A stretch of 64,000 nucleotides of DNA from Hartmannibacter diazotrophicus. Lineage in GTDB: Bacteria > Pseudomonadota > Alphaproteobacteria > Rhizobiales > Pleomorphomonadaceae. Numbering within the stretch: position 1 is the stretch's first letter; each line of letters starts with the position of its first letter. The notes under the pieces are model-generated. The model ran no database searches. It had not been told where the DNA came from and was given only the letters and a program-made list of their open reading frames with translations. The position numbers and the translations under genes are program-made. This document shows, in pieces, positions 25,243 through 33,855 of the stretch. The stretch lies in assembly GCF_900231165.1 (NCBI RefSeq), contig NZ_LT960614.1:2292550-2356549 (forward strand), given 5' to 3'.

Positions 25243-26363
25243 CCATGGCCTCGACCTCCACGCTCAATGTCCTCCTGCCTGGACGCGACCGGGCATTCAC
25301 GGCGCTGGTCGGCGTCATTGCGGCCGTGGCCCTGTTGACCGCCTTCTCGCTGGTCGGTGGCGGCATGTCGGGCTTTCTCGCCAACATGATCGGCCAGCTT
25401 GCCGCCTTCGCCATTCTGGCGCTCGCCCTCGACTTGATCTGGGGCTACCTCGGCATCCTCAGCCTCGGCCATGGCATCTTCTTCGCCATCGGCGGCTACG
25501 GTATCGCGATGCACCTGCTGAAGCATTCCTATGCCGTGACGGGGACCGTGCCGGACTTCATGCAGTTCATGGGGTGGCAGGAGTTCCCGGCCTACTGGGC
25601 GGGCTTCGAATTCTTCCCCTATGCCGTCGCGGTCTGCCTCCTGCTCACGGCCGTCGTCGGCTTCGTGACCGGTTACGTGTCCTTCCGTTCCCGGGTCGGC
25701 GGCGTCTATTTCGCCATCATCACCCAGGCGCTCGTCTATGCCGCCATGCTGCTGATGTTCCGCAACGACACGGGCTTTGGCGGCAACAATGGCATGACCG
25801 GATTTGCCGTGATCTTCGGCGAGCCGATCGGCAGTCACCGGGCTATCGCCGGCATGGCGATCGCCTCGCTCGTCTGCCTTATCGCGGCGCTTTTCATCTG
25901 CCGGCTGCTTGTCGCGAGCCGCTTCGGCCGGCTGATGATCGCCGCACGCGACGATGAACCCCGCCTGCGTTCGCTCGGCTATGACACACTGGTGCTGAAG
26001 GTCGGCGTCTGGTGCCTGTCGGCCATCCTCGCCTGTATTGCCGGCATGCTCTATGTGCCGCAAGTCGGCATAGTAAATCCGCGCATTCTTTCGCCCGAGC
26101 TTTCGCTGGAAATCGCGGTCTGGGTCGCGATCGGCGGGCGCGGCCGCCTGGTCGGTGCCGTCATTGGCGCGCTTTGCGTCAACGCGCTGAAATTCTGGCT
26201 CTCCTTCGCGGCCCCGGCGATCTGGCCCTTCATCCTCTCCGCGCTCGTCATCGTCGTCGTCCTGGCCGCGCCCAATGGCATGATCGACATCGCCGGTCTT
26301 GTTACGGGCGGCAAGCTGAAGCAGCGCGTCCTGACGGGGCTTTCCAAGGGAGGCAAACCATGA
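25239..26363 (+). CDS. urtC: Urea/amide ABC transporter permease (UrtC-like)
   Basis: 374 residues, LivM-type permease. Family blocks are LDLIWGYLGILSLGHGIFFA and, near the C-terminus, LEIAVWVAIGGRGRLVGAVIG. The start overlaps urtB by ATGA; the stop overlaps urtD by ATGA. A second in-frame ATG lies 6 nt downstream of the first. Confidence 0.93.
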   Translation: MTMASTSTLNVLLPGRDRAFTALVGVIAAVALLTAFSLVGGGMSGFLANMIGQLAAFAILALALDLIWGYLGILSLGHGIFFAIGGYGIAMHLLKHSYAVTGTVPDFMQFMGWQEFPAYWAGFEFFPYAVAVCLLLTAVVGFVTGYVSFRSRVGGVYFAIITQALVYAAMLLMFRNDTGFGGNNGMTGFAVIFGEPIGSHRAIAGMAIASLVCLIAALFICRLLVASRFGRLMIAARDDEPRLRSLGYDTLVLKVGVWCLSAILACIAGMLYVPQVGIVNPRILSPELSLEIAVWVAIGGRGRLVGAVIGALCVNALKFWLSFAAPAIWPFILSALVIVVVLAAPNGMIDIAGLVTGGKLKQRVLTGLSKGGKP

Positions 26364-27088
26364 GCGGCGCGGCGCTTCTCGTCGACGATCTCACCGTTGA
26401 GTTTGGTCGCTTCCGGGCCATCGACCACCTGTCGCTCGCCATCGACTACGGCGAGATCCGCGGCATGATCGGCCCGAACGGCGCTGGCAAGACGACGGTG
26501 CTCGATGTCGTCTCCGGTCTGACGCGGCCGAAATCCGGTCAGGTCCTGCTCGATGGAACGCTTGATCTCGCGACGGCCGGCGAAAGCGCCATCGCCCGCG
26601 CCGGCGTGCGCCGCAAGTTCCAGAAGCCGAGCGTCTTCGAGGAACTGACCGTCATCGAGAATGTGGAGATCGGCGCAGCCGGCATGCTCTTTCCGTCGCT
26701 GAAGGCGGACGTAACCGCCGCCCGGGCGCGCGAGTATCTGGAACTGGTCGGATTGACCGGCGACATGCACCGGCGCGCCGGCGAACTCGCACACGGCCAG
26801 AAGCAGTGGCTGGAGATCGCCATGGTTCTGGCAAGCGAGCCGAAGGTGCTGATGCTCGACGAGCCGGTGGCCGGGCTTTCCGACGAGGAGACGGAGAAGA
26901 CCGCCGAACTCGTCCGCTCCCTGCGCCATCCGGATCGGGCCATCGTTGTCGTCGAGCACGACATGGGCTTCGTCGAGACGATCGCCGACCGGGTGACGGT
27001 GCTGCACGAGGGGCGCACTCTGTTCGAAGGCTCCATGGCCGATGCCCGCGCCGACCAGCGGGTCATTGACGTGTATCTGGGACGATGA
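26360..27088 (+). CDS. urtD: Urea/amide ABC transporter ATP-binding protein (UrtD-like)
   Basis: 242 residues, one ABC domain: Walker A GPNGAGKTTVLD, signature ELAHGQKQWLEIAMVLASEP and Walker B VLMLDEPVAGLSDEE. The LAHGQKQWLE variant is characteristic of UrtD. AAGGGAGG precedes ATG 26360, which overlaps the urtC stop. Confidence 0.94.
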   Translation: MSGAALLVDDLTVEFGRFRAIDHLSLAIDYGEIRGMIGPNGAGKTTVLDVVSGLTRPKSGQVLLDGTLDLATAGESAIARAGVRRKFQKPSVFEELTVIENVEIGAAGMLFPSLKADVTAARAREYLELVGLTGDMHRRAGELAHGQKQWLEIAMVLASEPKVLMLDEPVAGLSDEETEKTAELVRSLRHPDRAIVVVEHDMGFVETIADRVTVLHEGRTLFEGSMADARADQRVIDVYLGR

Positions 27089-27783
27089 CCATGGACCTCG
27101 CGGTGGAAAGCCTCGACCAGCATTATGGCAGCGCACAGGTTCTCCGGAACGTGGGCTTTGCCGTGCCGCAGGGCTCCTGCGTCGCCGTCCTAGGACGCAA
27201 CGGCGCCGGCAAATCGACGCTGCTTCGCTGCCTGATGGGCGTGCTTGCGCCAACCAGCGGTTCTGTCCGCTGGGGCGGAGAGGAGATCACCGGGTTGCCC
27301 TCGCATCTGCGCTCGCGCAAGGGCATCGCCTATGTGCCGCAGGGCAGAGAGATCTTCGGCGAACTCAGCGTCGGCGAGAATATCCAGGCCGCCGCCCGGG
27401 CGCACGGAACGCTGAAGGACGGCTCCATCGACGAGGCCGTGACCCTCTTTCCCGTGCTCAAGGAGATGTGGCGCCGTCCCGGCGGCCAGCTCTCGGGCGG
27501 CCAGCAGCAGCAACTGGCCTTCGCCCGCGCTCTTGTGACCCGGCCGAAGCTGCTCATCCTGGATGAGCCGACGGAAGGCATCCAGCCGTCCATCGTCCAG
27601 TTGATCGAAGACACGATCGCCAGTCTCAAGGGGCGGATGTCCATCCTGCTCGTCGAACAGTATCTCGATTTCGCGGTCAGCCTTGCCGACCATTTCGTGG
27701 TCCTGTCCCGGGGCGCGGTCGTCGAACATGGCGCAAGGGGCGTCGTCACCCGCGAGCAGCTTTCCCGCCATATCGCGGTGTGA
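27085..27783 (+). CDS. urtE: Urea/amide ABC transporter ATP-binding protein (UrtE-like)
   Basis: 232 residues, LivF/UrtE-type ATPase: Walker A GRNGAGKSTLLR, the UrtE-like SHLRSRKGIAYVPQGREIF, signature QLSGGQQQQLAFARAL and Walker B LLILDEPTEGIQPSI. It overlaps urtD by ATGA and ends 61 bp before the formamidase. Confidence 0.94.
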   Translation: MTMDLAVESLDQHYGSAQVLRNVGFAVPQGSCVAVLGRNGAGKSTLLRCLMGVLAPTSGSVRWGGEEITGLPSHLRSRKGIAYVPQGREIFGELSVGENIQAAARAHGTLKDGSIDEAVTLFPVLKEMWRRPGGQLSGGQQQQLAFARALVTRPKLLILDEPTEGIQPSIVQLIEDTIASLKGRMSILLVEQYLDFAVSLADHFVVLSRGAVVEHGARGVVTREQLSRHIAV

Positions 27784-27844
27784 CGTCCCTCCACCGCCGA
27801 AACCCTTTCACTTTCCAACCACCAGCAACCGACGGAACCCTCGC

Positions 27845-28783
27845 ATGGCCCGCCAACATGAAATTCCCGCAACGCCCGACAACATGGTCTGGGGTTATCT
27901 CGATTCCACGACCAAGCCCGTGCTGCGGATTGCTTCGGGCGACAGCGTGACGCTGCACTCCTTCCCGGCCGGCGGCTTCGAAACGCTTCCCGCCGACATG
28001 TCGAAGGTGCCCAGCGACTATATCGCCGCGATGAAGGCGCTCAATCAGGGCCCGGGTCCGCATTTCATCACCGGCCCGGTTCACGTCGAGGGCGCGAGCC
28101 CCGGCGACGTCCTCCAGATCGACATTCTGGAGGTGAAGACGAACATGGACTACGGCTTCGTCGCCATCCTGCCGCTGCTCGGCACGCTGCCTGACGATTT
28201 CACCGAATATGAGACGATCCATCCGTCAATCGACGAGGAAAAGGGCGTCTGCGTCATGCCCTGGGGGACCGAGATTCCGCTCGATCCCTTCTTCGGCATC
28301 ATTTCCGTTGCGCCGCCGCCCGCCTGGGGCCGCTGCGGATCGCCCGTGCCGCGCAGCTTCGGCGGCAACATGGACAACAAGGAACTGAAGCCCGGAACGA
28401 CGCTCTATCTGCCGGTGTTCAACGAAGGCGCGCTCTTCTACGCCGGCGACGGTCATGGCGTTCAGGGCGACGGCGAGGTCTGCATCACGGCGCTTGAGAC
28501 CGGTGTCACCGGCACCTTCCGCCTGACGGTGCGCAAGGATCTCGGCTTCACCTGGCCCTTCGCCGAAAACGAGACCCATCTGATGTCCATCGGTCTCGAC
28601 GAGGATCTCGACGACGCGGTCAAGCAGGCCGTCCGGGAGATGGTCGCGCATGTCTGCTCGCGCACGGATCTGACGCGCAATCAGGCCTACATGCTCTGCT
28701 CGCTCGCCGGAAACCTGCGGGTGACGCAGACGGTGGACGGCAACAAGGGCATCCACATGATGCTGCCGAAGTCCGTTCTTTGA
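27845..28783 (+). CDS. fmdA: Acetamidase/formamidase family protein
   Basis: 312 residues, the short form of the FmdA/AmdA family, which hydrolyses formamide or acetamide to the acid and ammonia. Conserved blocks are SPGDVLQIDILEVKTNMDYG, GGNMDNKELKPGTTLYLP and FYAGDGHGVQGDGEVCITA, the last being the likely metal-binding/active-site segment. ATG 27845 was chosen because the protein opens MARQHEIPATPDNMVWGY as in the family. It follows the UrtABCDE-type genes in the same direction, so import and hydrolysis of short amides are probably coupled. Confidence 0.88.
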   Translation: MARQHEIPATPDNMVWGYLDSTTKPVLRIASGDSVTLHSFPAGGFETLPADMSKVPSDYIAAMKALNQGPGPHFITGPVHVEGASPGDVLQIDILEVKTNMDYGFVAILPLLGTLPDDFTEYETIHPSIDEEKGVCVMPWGTEIPLDPFFGIISVAPPPAWGRCGSPVPRSFGGNMDNKELKPGTTLYLPVFNEGALFYAGDGHGVQGDGEVCITALETGVTGTFRLTVRKDLGFTWPFAENETHLMSIGLDEDLDDAVKQAVREMVAHVCSRTDLTRNQAYMLCSLAGNLRVTQTVDGNKGIHMMLPKSVL

Positions 28784-28803
28784 ACGAAGGCTGACGAGAG
28801 CAG

Positions 28804-28834
28804 TTCCGGCAAATCGCTTCCCGGTTTGCCGGAA
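28804..28834. terminator. Inverted repeat between convergent genes
   Basis: TTCCGGCAAA and TTTGCCGGAA form a perfect 10-bp stem around an 11-nt loop in the 56-bp gap between the formamidase (+) and small membrane protein (-) stops. There is no long T-tract; a bidirectional terminator is likely. Confidence 0.6.
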
Positions 28835-28839
28835 TGGCC

Positions 28840-29049
28840 TTACCGCTTTCTCGCCGCCCGAACGACGCTTTCGGCGAGGATGGCAATCGATCCGGCAAAG
28901 AGGATGGCGCCGCCGAGAAGGCCCGGCAGCTTGGCGATCTCGACCAGCGCGGTGACGATGCCGATCAGCAGGACGGTGAAGACCGCCAGCATTCCGTCAT
29001 CGACGAACATGCCGATCAGTTCGGCGATGGCAAGCCGGAGGGCAGTCAT
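28840..29049 (-). CDS. Small membrane protein (69 aa), partner of the COG4280-like protein
   Basis: 69 residues with two hydrophobic stretches (GMLAVFTVLLIGIVTALVEI and LLGGAILFAGSIAILAESV) and a basic tail RAARKR. Its ATG overlaps the stop of the upstream membrane-protein gene (29046-29049), so the two are translationally coupled. No family was recognised. It may be a small subunit or chaperone of the larger protein. Confidence 0.75.
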   Translation of the reverse strand: MTALRLAIAELIGMFVDDGMLAVFTVLLIGIVTALVEIAKLPGLLGGAILFAGSIAILAESVVRAARKR

Positions 29050-29798
29050 TCGGCGGCTCCTTCGGCAAGGATGCGGGCGTTGCGAAGCCAGCGCACAGCG
29101 CCAAGCGAAAAGGCGGTGAGGACCGCGAAGATCACGAAGAGCATAAGATCGGCGCCCGGCCAGTCGGCGCCGAGACCCTCGCCGGTCCAGAAGATGCCGA
29201 AACTCGTGAGCATCAGGCCGACGGCGAATTTCAAGGTATTTTCCGGCACCTGGGACAGCGGCTTGTGAACCATCAGGCCGATCGCCAGCACGGCGACGAA
29301 GGCGGCAAGCGCCCCGAGCGCGGCATAGAGCGTGGTGCCATGAGCCGCGCCGACCGCGACGACGATGAAAACGACCTCCACCCCTTCGAGCAGAACGGCC
29401 TTGAAGGCCGCAAGGCCGGCGAGATAGTTCGCCCGCTTGTCGGCCTTGTGCCTGGCAAGTTCGCGCGTTTCCTCCGCGAAGGCCTTCACCTCGTCATGCA
29501 GTGCCAGATATCCCGAGGCGCGCAGGATCGCCTTCCTGAGCCAGCGCATGCCGAAGAGCATCAAGAGGACGCCGACGACATATTGCAGGACATGCAGCGG
29601 AACGAGCGACAGCAGCGGCCCGAAGAGCAGCACCAGCGCGGCGAGAACCGCGAAGGCGAGACCGGTCCCGATGAAGGCGGGGCGCCAGCTCTGGGTGATG
29701 CCGACGGCGAGCACGATCGTGAAGGCCTCGACGACCTCGACCAACGAGGCGAGGAAGGAGGCCGTGACCGTGGATGTCAGGGTGGTGATGTCGTTCAT
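29046..29798 (-). CDS. Multi-span membrane protein, COG4280-like (possible cation/proton transporter)
   Basis: 250 residues, about six membrane segments. Two similar acidic motifs occur, one per half: SLVEVVEAFTIVLAVG near residue 18 and LLEGVEVVFIVVAVGAAHG near 140. This internal duplication with E-x-x-E in a membrane helix is reminiscent of the TMEM165/Gdt1 and related cation exchangers, although the exact E-x-G-D motif is absent. ATG 29798 starts the first helix; the frame is open further upstream without a credible start. It forms a coupled pair with a 69-residue membrane protein. Transport of a metal ion is a guess. Confidence 0.78.
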   Translation of the reverse strand: MNDITTLTSTVTASFLASLVEVVEAFTIVLAVGITQSWRPAFIGTGLAFAVLAALVLLFGPLLSLVPLHVLQYVVGVLLMLFGMRWLRKAILRASGYLALHDEVKAFAEETRELARHKADKRANYLAGLAAFKAVLLEGVEVVFIVVAVGAAHGTTLYAALGALAAFVAVLAIGLMVHKPLSQVPENTLKFAVGLMLTSFGIFWTGEGLGADWPGADLMLFVIFAVLTAFSLGAVRWLRNARILAEGAAE

Positions 29799-29885
29799 GA
29801 TCGTCGCCGAGCATGAAGCATTCCACTTGCCTTTTGAACCCGGTCCCGGCGGGTATCTGCCATTCCGTCGTGGTAGGGGATACGA

Positions 29886-29940
29886 TTGCAAGTGATTGAA
29901 TATACGATATATCAACTACTCATACTTGCGATAAGCAAGT
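29886..29940. promoter_or_regulatory. Candidate operator upstream of the membrane-protein pair
   Basis: ACTTGC-GATAA-GCAAGT (29924-29940) is a perfect 6-bp dyad, and TTGCAAGTG recurs at 29887-29895. The stretch between is AT-rich (ATACGATATATC). It lies about 90-140 bp upstream of the ATG at 29798 and in the 262-bp divergent gap before the cysteine-synthase-like gene. Confidence 0.4.
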
Positions 29941-30060
29941 GCAGTGACCGGAGAAGATAATTCACGTTAATGTCCTCGCGGCTGTTTGAATGTGATAGAT
30001 TGAATAAGGCAAAGTCACGGGGGCCGAATTCATCCAACTTTGTTCTGGGAGGAATGATAC

Positions 30061-31137
30061 ATGGGCATTCGCAAGACCAGCGGGCGCGGACGTCTATACT
30101 CGTCCGTTCTGGATACCATCGGGGACACGCCCGTCATCAAGATCAATCGGATCGCTCCCGATCATGTGACCGTCTACGTCAAGGCGGAGGCTTACAATCC
30201 GGCCGGGTCCGTCAAGGACAGGCTGGCGCTCAACATCATCGAGGCGGCGGAACGCGACGGGCGGCTCAAGCCCGGCCAGACCGTCGTCGAGGCGACCTCC
30301 GGAAACACCGGGATCGGCCTTGCGATGGTCTGCGCGGCGAAGGGATATCCCCTCGTCGTGACCATGGCCGACAGCTTTTCTATCGAACGCCGCAAGCTGA
30401 TGCGCTTCCTCGGAGCCAAGGTCATTCTGACCCCGCGCGCGCTGAAGGGATTTGGCATGTATGCCAAGGCCAAGGAACTGGCGGAGGCCAATGGCTGGTT
30501 CCTGGCGCGCCAGTTCGAGACCGCCGACAATGCGGCCATCCATGAGAACACGACGGCGCAGGAAATCCTTGGCGACTTTGCCGGCCAGCGCCTCGACTAT
30601 TTCGTATCCGGATACGGTACCGGCGGCACGATCTCGGGCGTCGGCCGCGTGCTGAGGAAGGAACGGCCCGAAACGAAGATCATCCTGACCGAGCCGGCGA
30701 ATGCTGCATTGGTGACGTCAGGAACGGCGCAGGAGCGCTCCATCGACGGAGGCCCCGCATCGAGCCATCCGGCCTTCGAGCCGCACCCGATCCAGGGGTG
30801 GACGCCGGACTTCATTCCGCTGGTCCTGCAGGAAACCCTGGACAACGCCTACTATGACGAGCTGATCCCGATCCCTGGCCCGCAGGGAATAGCCTGGTCG
30901 AAACGCCTTGCGGCGGAAGAGGGCATCTTCACCGGCATCTCGGCAGGCGCCACCTTCGCGGTCGCCATGAAGGTGGCCGAGGAAGCGCCTGCCGGCTCCG
31001 TCATTCTCGCGATGTTGCCGGATACGGGGGAGCGCTATCTCTCGACGCCGCTCTTCGAGGGCATCGCGGAGGATATGACGGACGAAGAAGTCGCGCTTTC
31101 GCAGTCGACGCCGACGGCCCGCATGGCCGCCGAGTAG
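30061..31137 (+). CDS. PLP-dependent cysteine synthase family protein
   Basis: 358 residues of fold-type II PLP enzymes. The PLP lysine is Lys52 in NPAGSVKDR, the phosphate/substrate loop is TSGNTG (79-84), and GTGGTISGVGR and a late GISAGATF are present. The protein opens SSVLDTIGDTPVIKINRI as in CysK. At 358 residues it is about 35-45 longer than typical CysK, with an extended acidic C-terminus (EDMTDEEVALSQ). It would make L-cysteine from O-acetylserine or catalyse a related beta-replacement. No sulfur-assimilation genes are adjacent. A strong hairpin follows the stop. Confidence 0.92.
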   Translation: MGIRKTSGRGRLYSSVLDTIGDTPVIKINRIAPDHVTVYVKAEAYNPAGSVKDRLALNIIEAAERDGRLKPGQTVVEATSGNTGIGLAMVCAAKGYPLVVTMADSFSIERRKLMRFLGAKVILTPRALKGFGMYAKAKELAEANGWFLARQFETADNAAIHENTTAQEILGDFAGQRLDYFVSGYGTGGTISGVGRVLRKERPETKIILTEPANAALVTSGTAQERSIDGGPASSHPAFEPHPIQGWTPDFIPLVLQETLDNAYYDELIPIPGPQGIAWSKRLAAEEGIFTGISAGATFAVAMKVAEEAPAGSVILAMLPDTGERYLSTPLFEGIAEDMTDEEVALSQSTPTARMAAE

Positions 31138-31145
31138 CCCCTGTT

Positions 31146-31196
31146 CCACGCGGGTGCCTGCACGGCTCGATGAGGGCCGCTCAGGCACCCGCGTGG
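31146..31196. terminator. Perfect 15-bp inverted repeat after the cysteine-synthase-like gene
   Basis: CCACGCGGGTGCCTG (31146-31160) and its exact complement (31182-31196) flank a 21-nt spacer, 8 nt after the stop codon. There is no T-tract. A Rho-independent-like 3' hairpin is the simplest reading; an operator for the downstream cyclase gene is an alternative. Confidence 0.6.
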
Positions 31197-31327
31197 AGAG
31201 CGTGCATTGCATCCGGCAAGGCCCCAGGGGCGCAGGCGAAAACAGCAAACAGGGGAACGACCGCCTCTTGGCGGTCACTCTCCGGAGCTGTCGCCGCGCC
31301 CGATGAATCCGTCGTGGAGTACGTGAG

Positions 31328-33082
31328 ATGAAGCGACACCTTGCTGCCGTGATGATGGCCGACGTCGTCGCCTACTCGCGCCTGATGGAGGCGGATGAAC
31401 TCGGAACGCTGACGCGCGTCAAGGCGCTGACCGAGGATCTTGTCGGCCCCGCGATCGCCAAGCATCAGGGGCGGATCGTGAAGCTGCTCGGTGATGGGCT
31501 GCTGGCGCAGTTTCCAAGCGTCGCCGACGCCATCGAATGCGGTCTTTCGATCCAGAGCGATCTGAATTCTGTTGAGGGTGCGTCCGAGGATGAGGAACGC
31601 ATCCAGCTGAGGATCGGCGTCAATCTCGGCGACATCATCATCGATGGGTCCGACATCTACGGCGACGGCGTCAATATTGCCGCGCGCCTGCAGACGCTGG
31701 CCGATCCCGGCAGCATCTGTATCTCCGGGGCGGCGTTCGACACCGTGAACGGCAAGCTGGCCGAAGCCTTCGAGGATATCGGCGAGCAGACGGTGAAGAA
31801 CATATCGCGGCCGATCAGGGTCTATCGGATGGCCGCGACGCGTCGGCCTGCCGCGCGGCCGTCCCGTCAGACACCGGCCCTTTCGCAGCCGGACAAGCCG
31901 TCGATTGCCGTCCTGCCGTTCGACAACATGTCGGGGGACTCGGAGCAGGACTATCTGGCCGACGGCGTTGTGGAGGCCCTGACGGCGGCCCTCAGCCGGA
32001 TACGGTCCTTCTTCGTCATCGCCAGGAATTCCGCCTTCGTCTACAAGGGCAAGAAGGTCAGCATTCCCGAGATCGGCAGGGAACTGGGCGTTGCCTATGT
32101 TCTGGAAGGCTCGGTGCAACGTGCCGGAGGCCGGGTGCGGATCACCGTTCAGCTGATCGAGACCGAGGCCGGCGCTCACATCTGGGCGGAACGGTATGAC
32201 GGTTCGACCGACGATATCTTCGACCTGCAGGACCACATCGCCGAGCAGGTGGCCGGCGCGCTCCAGCCGTCGATCCGTCTTGCCGAAATCGAGCGTATCC
32301 GGCGCAAGCCGCCGCAGGACATGGGCGCCTACGACTACACGATGCGGGCCTTCCGTCATGTCTGGTCGCTGGAGAAGGACGATTCGAAAAAAGCGCTCGA
32401 ACTCATCCTCAGGGCACTGGAGATCGACCCGGACTATCCTTTGGCGCTGGCACTGGCCGCATGGTGCCATGCCCAGTCGTCGGTCTACACTTGGGTCGAC
32501 GATATCGAGACCGCGAAGGCGGAAGCCCTTTCGCTGGCCGAACGGGCCGCCGACCTGTCATCGGACGATCCGTTGATCCTGACGGTTCTGGGAACGGTCC
32601 ATACATTCGCCCGTAACTACGGCACGGCCCGCGTGATGCTGGAGCGTGCCGTGGCGCTCGATCCCAATGCAGCCTGGGCCTGGAGCCGCCTCGGCTGGCT
32701 CGCCGTCTACGCCGACCGCCCGGCGGAGGCGACGGAACACTTCGAGAAGGCGCTGCGCCTCAGCCCTGTCGATCCGATGAATTTCAACAATTATGCCGGG
32801 CTGGCGTCGGCCTTTCAGGTCGCTGGCGATGACAGTGCGGCAGCCGAAGCCTTCTTGCGGGCCTTGAACGAAAAGCCCAACGCCCTCTGGATCCATCGCA
32901 ATCTGGCCGCCGCCTTCCTGGGGGCAGGGCGCATCGACGAGGCGCGGCGGTCCTTCGAGATCATGCGGCAGGCTTTCCCAAGCCTGACGCTTGCCCGCTT
33001 CAAGTCCGCCATGGTCTTTTCGCCAAGAGTGCTGGACCGGATAGGGGCGCAGCTTGCCGAGCTGGGGCTGCCGGAAAAGTGA
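31328..33082 (+). CDS. Class III adenylate cyclase with TolB-like and TPR domains
   Basis: 584 residues. Residues 1-170 form a class III cyclase catalytic domain: MMADVVAYSRLM (metal-binding Asp), IVKLLGDGLLAQF and YGDGVNIAARLQTLADPG. Residues about 195-335 resemble the TolB/FlgO-like module common in rhizobial cyclases (SIAVLPFDNMSGDSEQDYLA; EGSVQRAGGRVRITVQLI). The C-terminal half is TPR repeats (for example AWSRLGWLAVYADRPAEATEHF). It would make cAMP from ATP in the cytoplasm, with the C-terminal half mediating protein contacts. It appears monocistronic. Confidence 0.93.
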   Translation: MKRHLAAVMMADVVAYSRLMEADELGTLTRVKALTEDLVGPAIAKHQGRIVKLLGDGLLAQFPSVADAIECGLSIQSDLNSVEGASEDEERIQLRIGVNLGDIIIDGSDIYGDGVNIAARLQTLADPGSICISGAAFDTVNGKLAEAFEDIGEQTVKNISRPIRVYRMAATRRPAARPSRQTPALSQPDKPSIAVLPFDNMSGDSEQDYLADGVVEALTAALSRIRSFFVIARNSAFVYKGKKVSIPEIGRELGVAYVLEGSVQRAGGRVRITVQLIETEAGAHIWAERYDGSTDDIFDLQDHIAEQVAGALQPSIRLAEIERIRRKPPQDMGAYDYTMRAFRHVWSLEKDDSKKALELILRALEIDPDYPLALALAAWCHAQSSVYTWVDDIETAKAEALSLAERAADLSSDDPLILTVLGTVHTFARNYGTARVMLERAVALDPNAAWAWSRLGWLAVYADRPAEATEHFEKALRLSPVDPMNFNNYAGLASAFQVAGDDSAAAEAFLRALNEKPNALWIHRNLAAAFLGAGRIDEARRSFEIMRQAFPSLTLARFKSAMVFSPRVLDRIGAQLAELGLPEK

Positions 33083-33126
33083 TCCCTTGCCGGGCTCCGG
33101 CATGTCCTCCAAGCGCTCAATTCAAC

Positions 33127-33855
33127 TCAGATCGACAGATGTGCGACGATCCTGTCGTGGGCCTCGCCGTCAACGACGCCTGAGTCAGCGATCGCGCCGC
33201 GGTCGAGCACGGCCCAGCGATGGGCAATCCGCAGCGCGAAATCGATATTCTGTTCTACGAGCAGGATCGTGGTGCCATGTGTCTCGCACTCGTCCTTGAG
33301 GATCGATGCGACGCGCGAGACGACGGCCGGCTGCAGGCCTTCGCTGATCTCGTCGACGAGCAGCAGGCGCGGGCGCACCATCAGCGCGCGCGAAAGCATC
33401 AGCATCTTCTGCTCGCCGCCGGACAGCGTTCCGGCCTTCTGCTTGAGGCGTGAGGCGAAAAGCGGAAACTGCTCGCAGACCCGTTCCAGCATCGGCTTGA
33501 AGGCGCGGTCGTCCGGCGCGGCGAGACGCAGGTTGTCCTCGATGGAAAGGTCCTGGAAGATCGCCTTTTCCTGCGGCGCATAGGAAATGCCGCTGCGCGC
33601 AAGACGATTGGGCGGCGTTCCGGTGATCTCATCCTCACCGACGCGCACATGACCGGCCTCGACACGCACGAACCCCATGACGGTGCGGATCAGCGTGCTC
33701 TTGCCCATGCCGTTCTTGCCGAGGAGCGCGAGGATTTTGCCCGGTCGCACGGCAAGGCTCACCTCGCGCAGCACCAGCGCGCCGGCATAACCGCTCGAAA
33801 GCCCAGAGATATCGAAGGCGGCGCCGGATGGGGCGCCAACGCTTGCGTCAGTCAT
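33127..33855 (-). CDS. livF: Branched-chain-type ABC transporter ATP-binding protein (LivF-like)
   Basis: 242 residues, one ABC domain: Walker A GKNGMGKSTLIR, signature TLSGGEQKMLMLSRAL and Walker B LLLVDEISEGLQP. It overlaps the upstream permease/ATPase fusion by 8 bp and is the last gene of the nitrilase-ABC operon. Confidence 0.93.
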   Translation of the reverse strand: MTDASVGAPSGAAFDISGLSSGYAGALVLREVSLAVRPGKILALLGKNGMGKSTLIRTVMGFVRVEAGHVRVGEDEITGTPPNRLARSGISYAPQEKAIFQDLSIEDNLRLAAPDDRAFKPMLERVCEQFPLFASRLKQKAGTLSGGEQKMLMLSRALMVRPRLLLVDEISEGLQPAVVSRVASILKDECETHGTTILLVEQNIDFALRIAHRWAVLDRGAIADSGVVDGEAHDRIVAHLSI

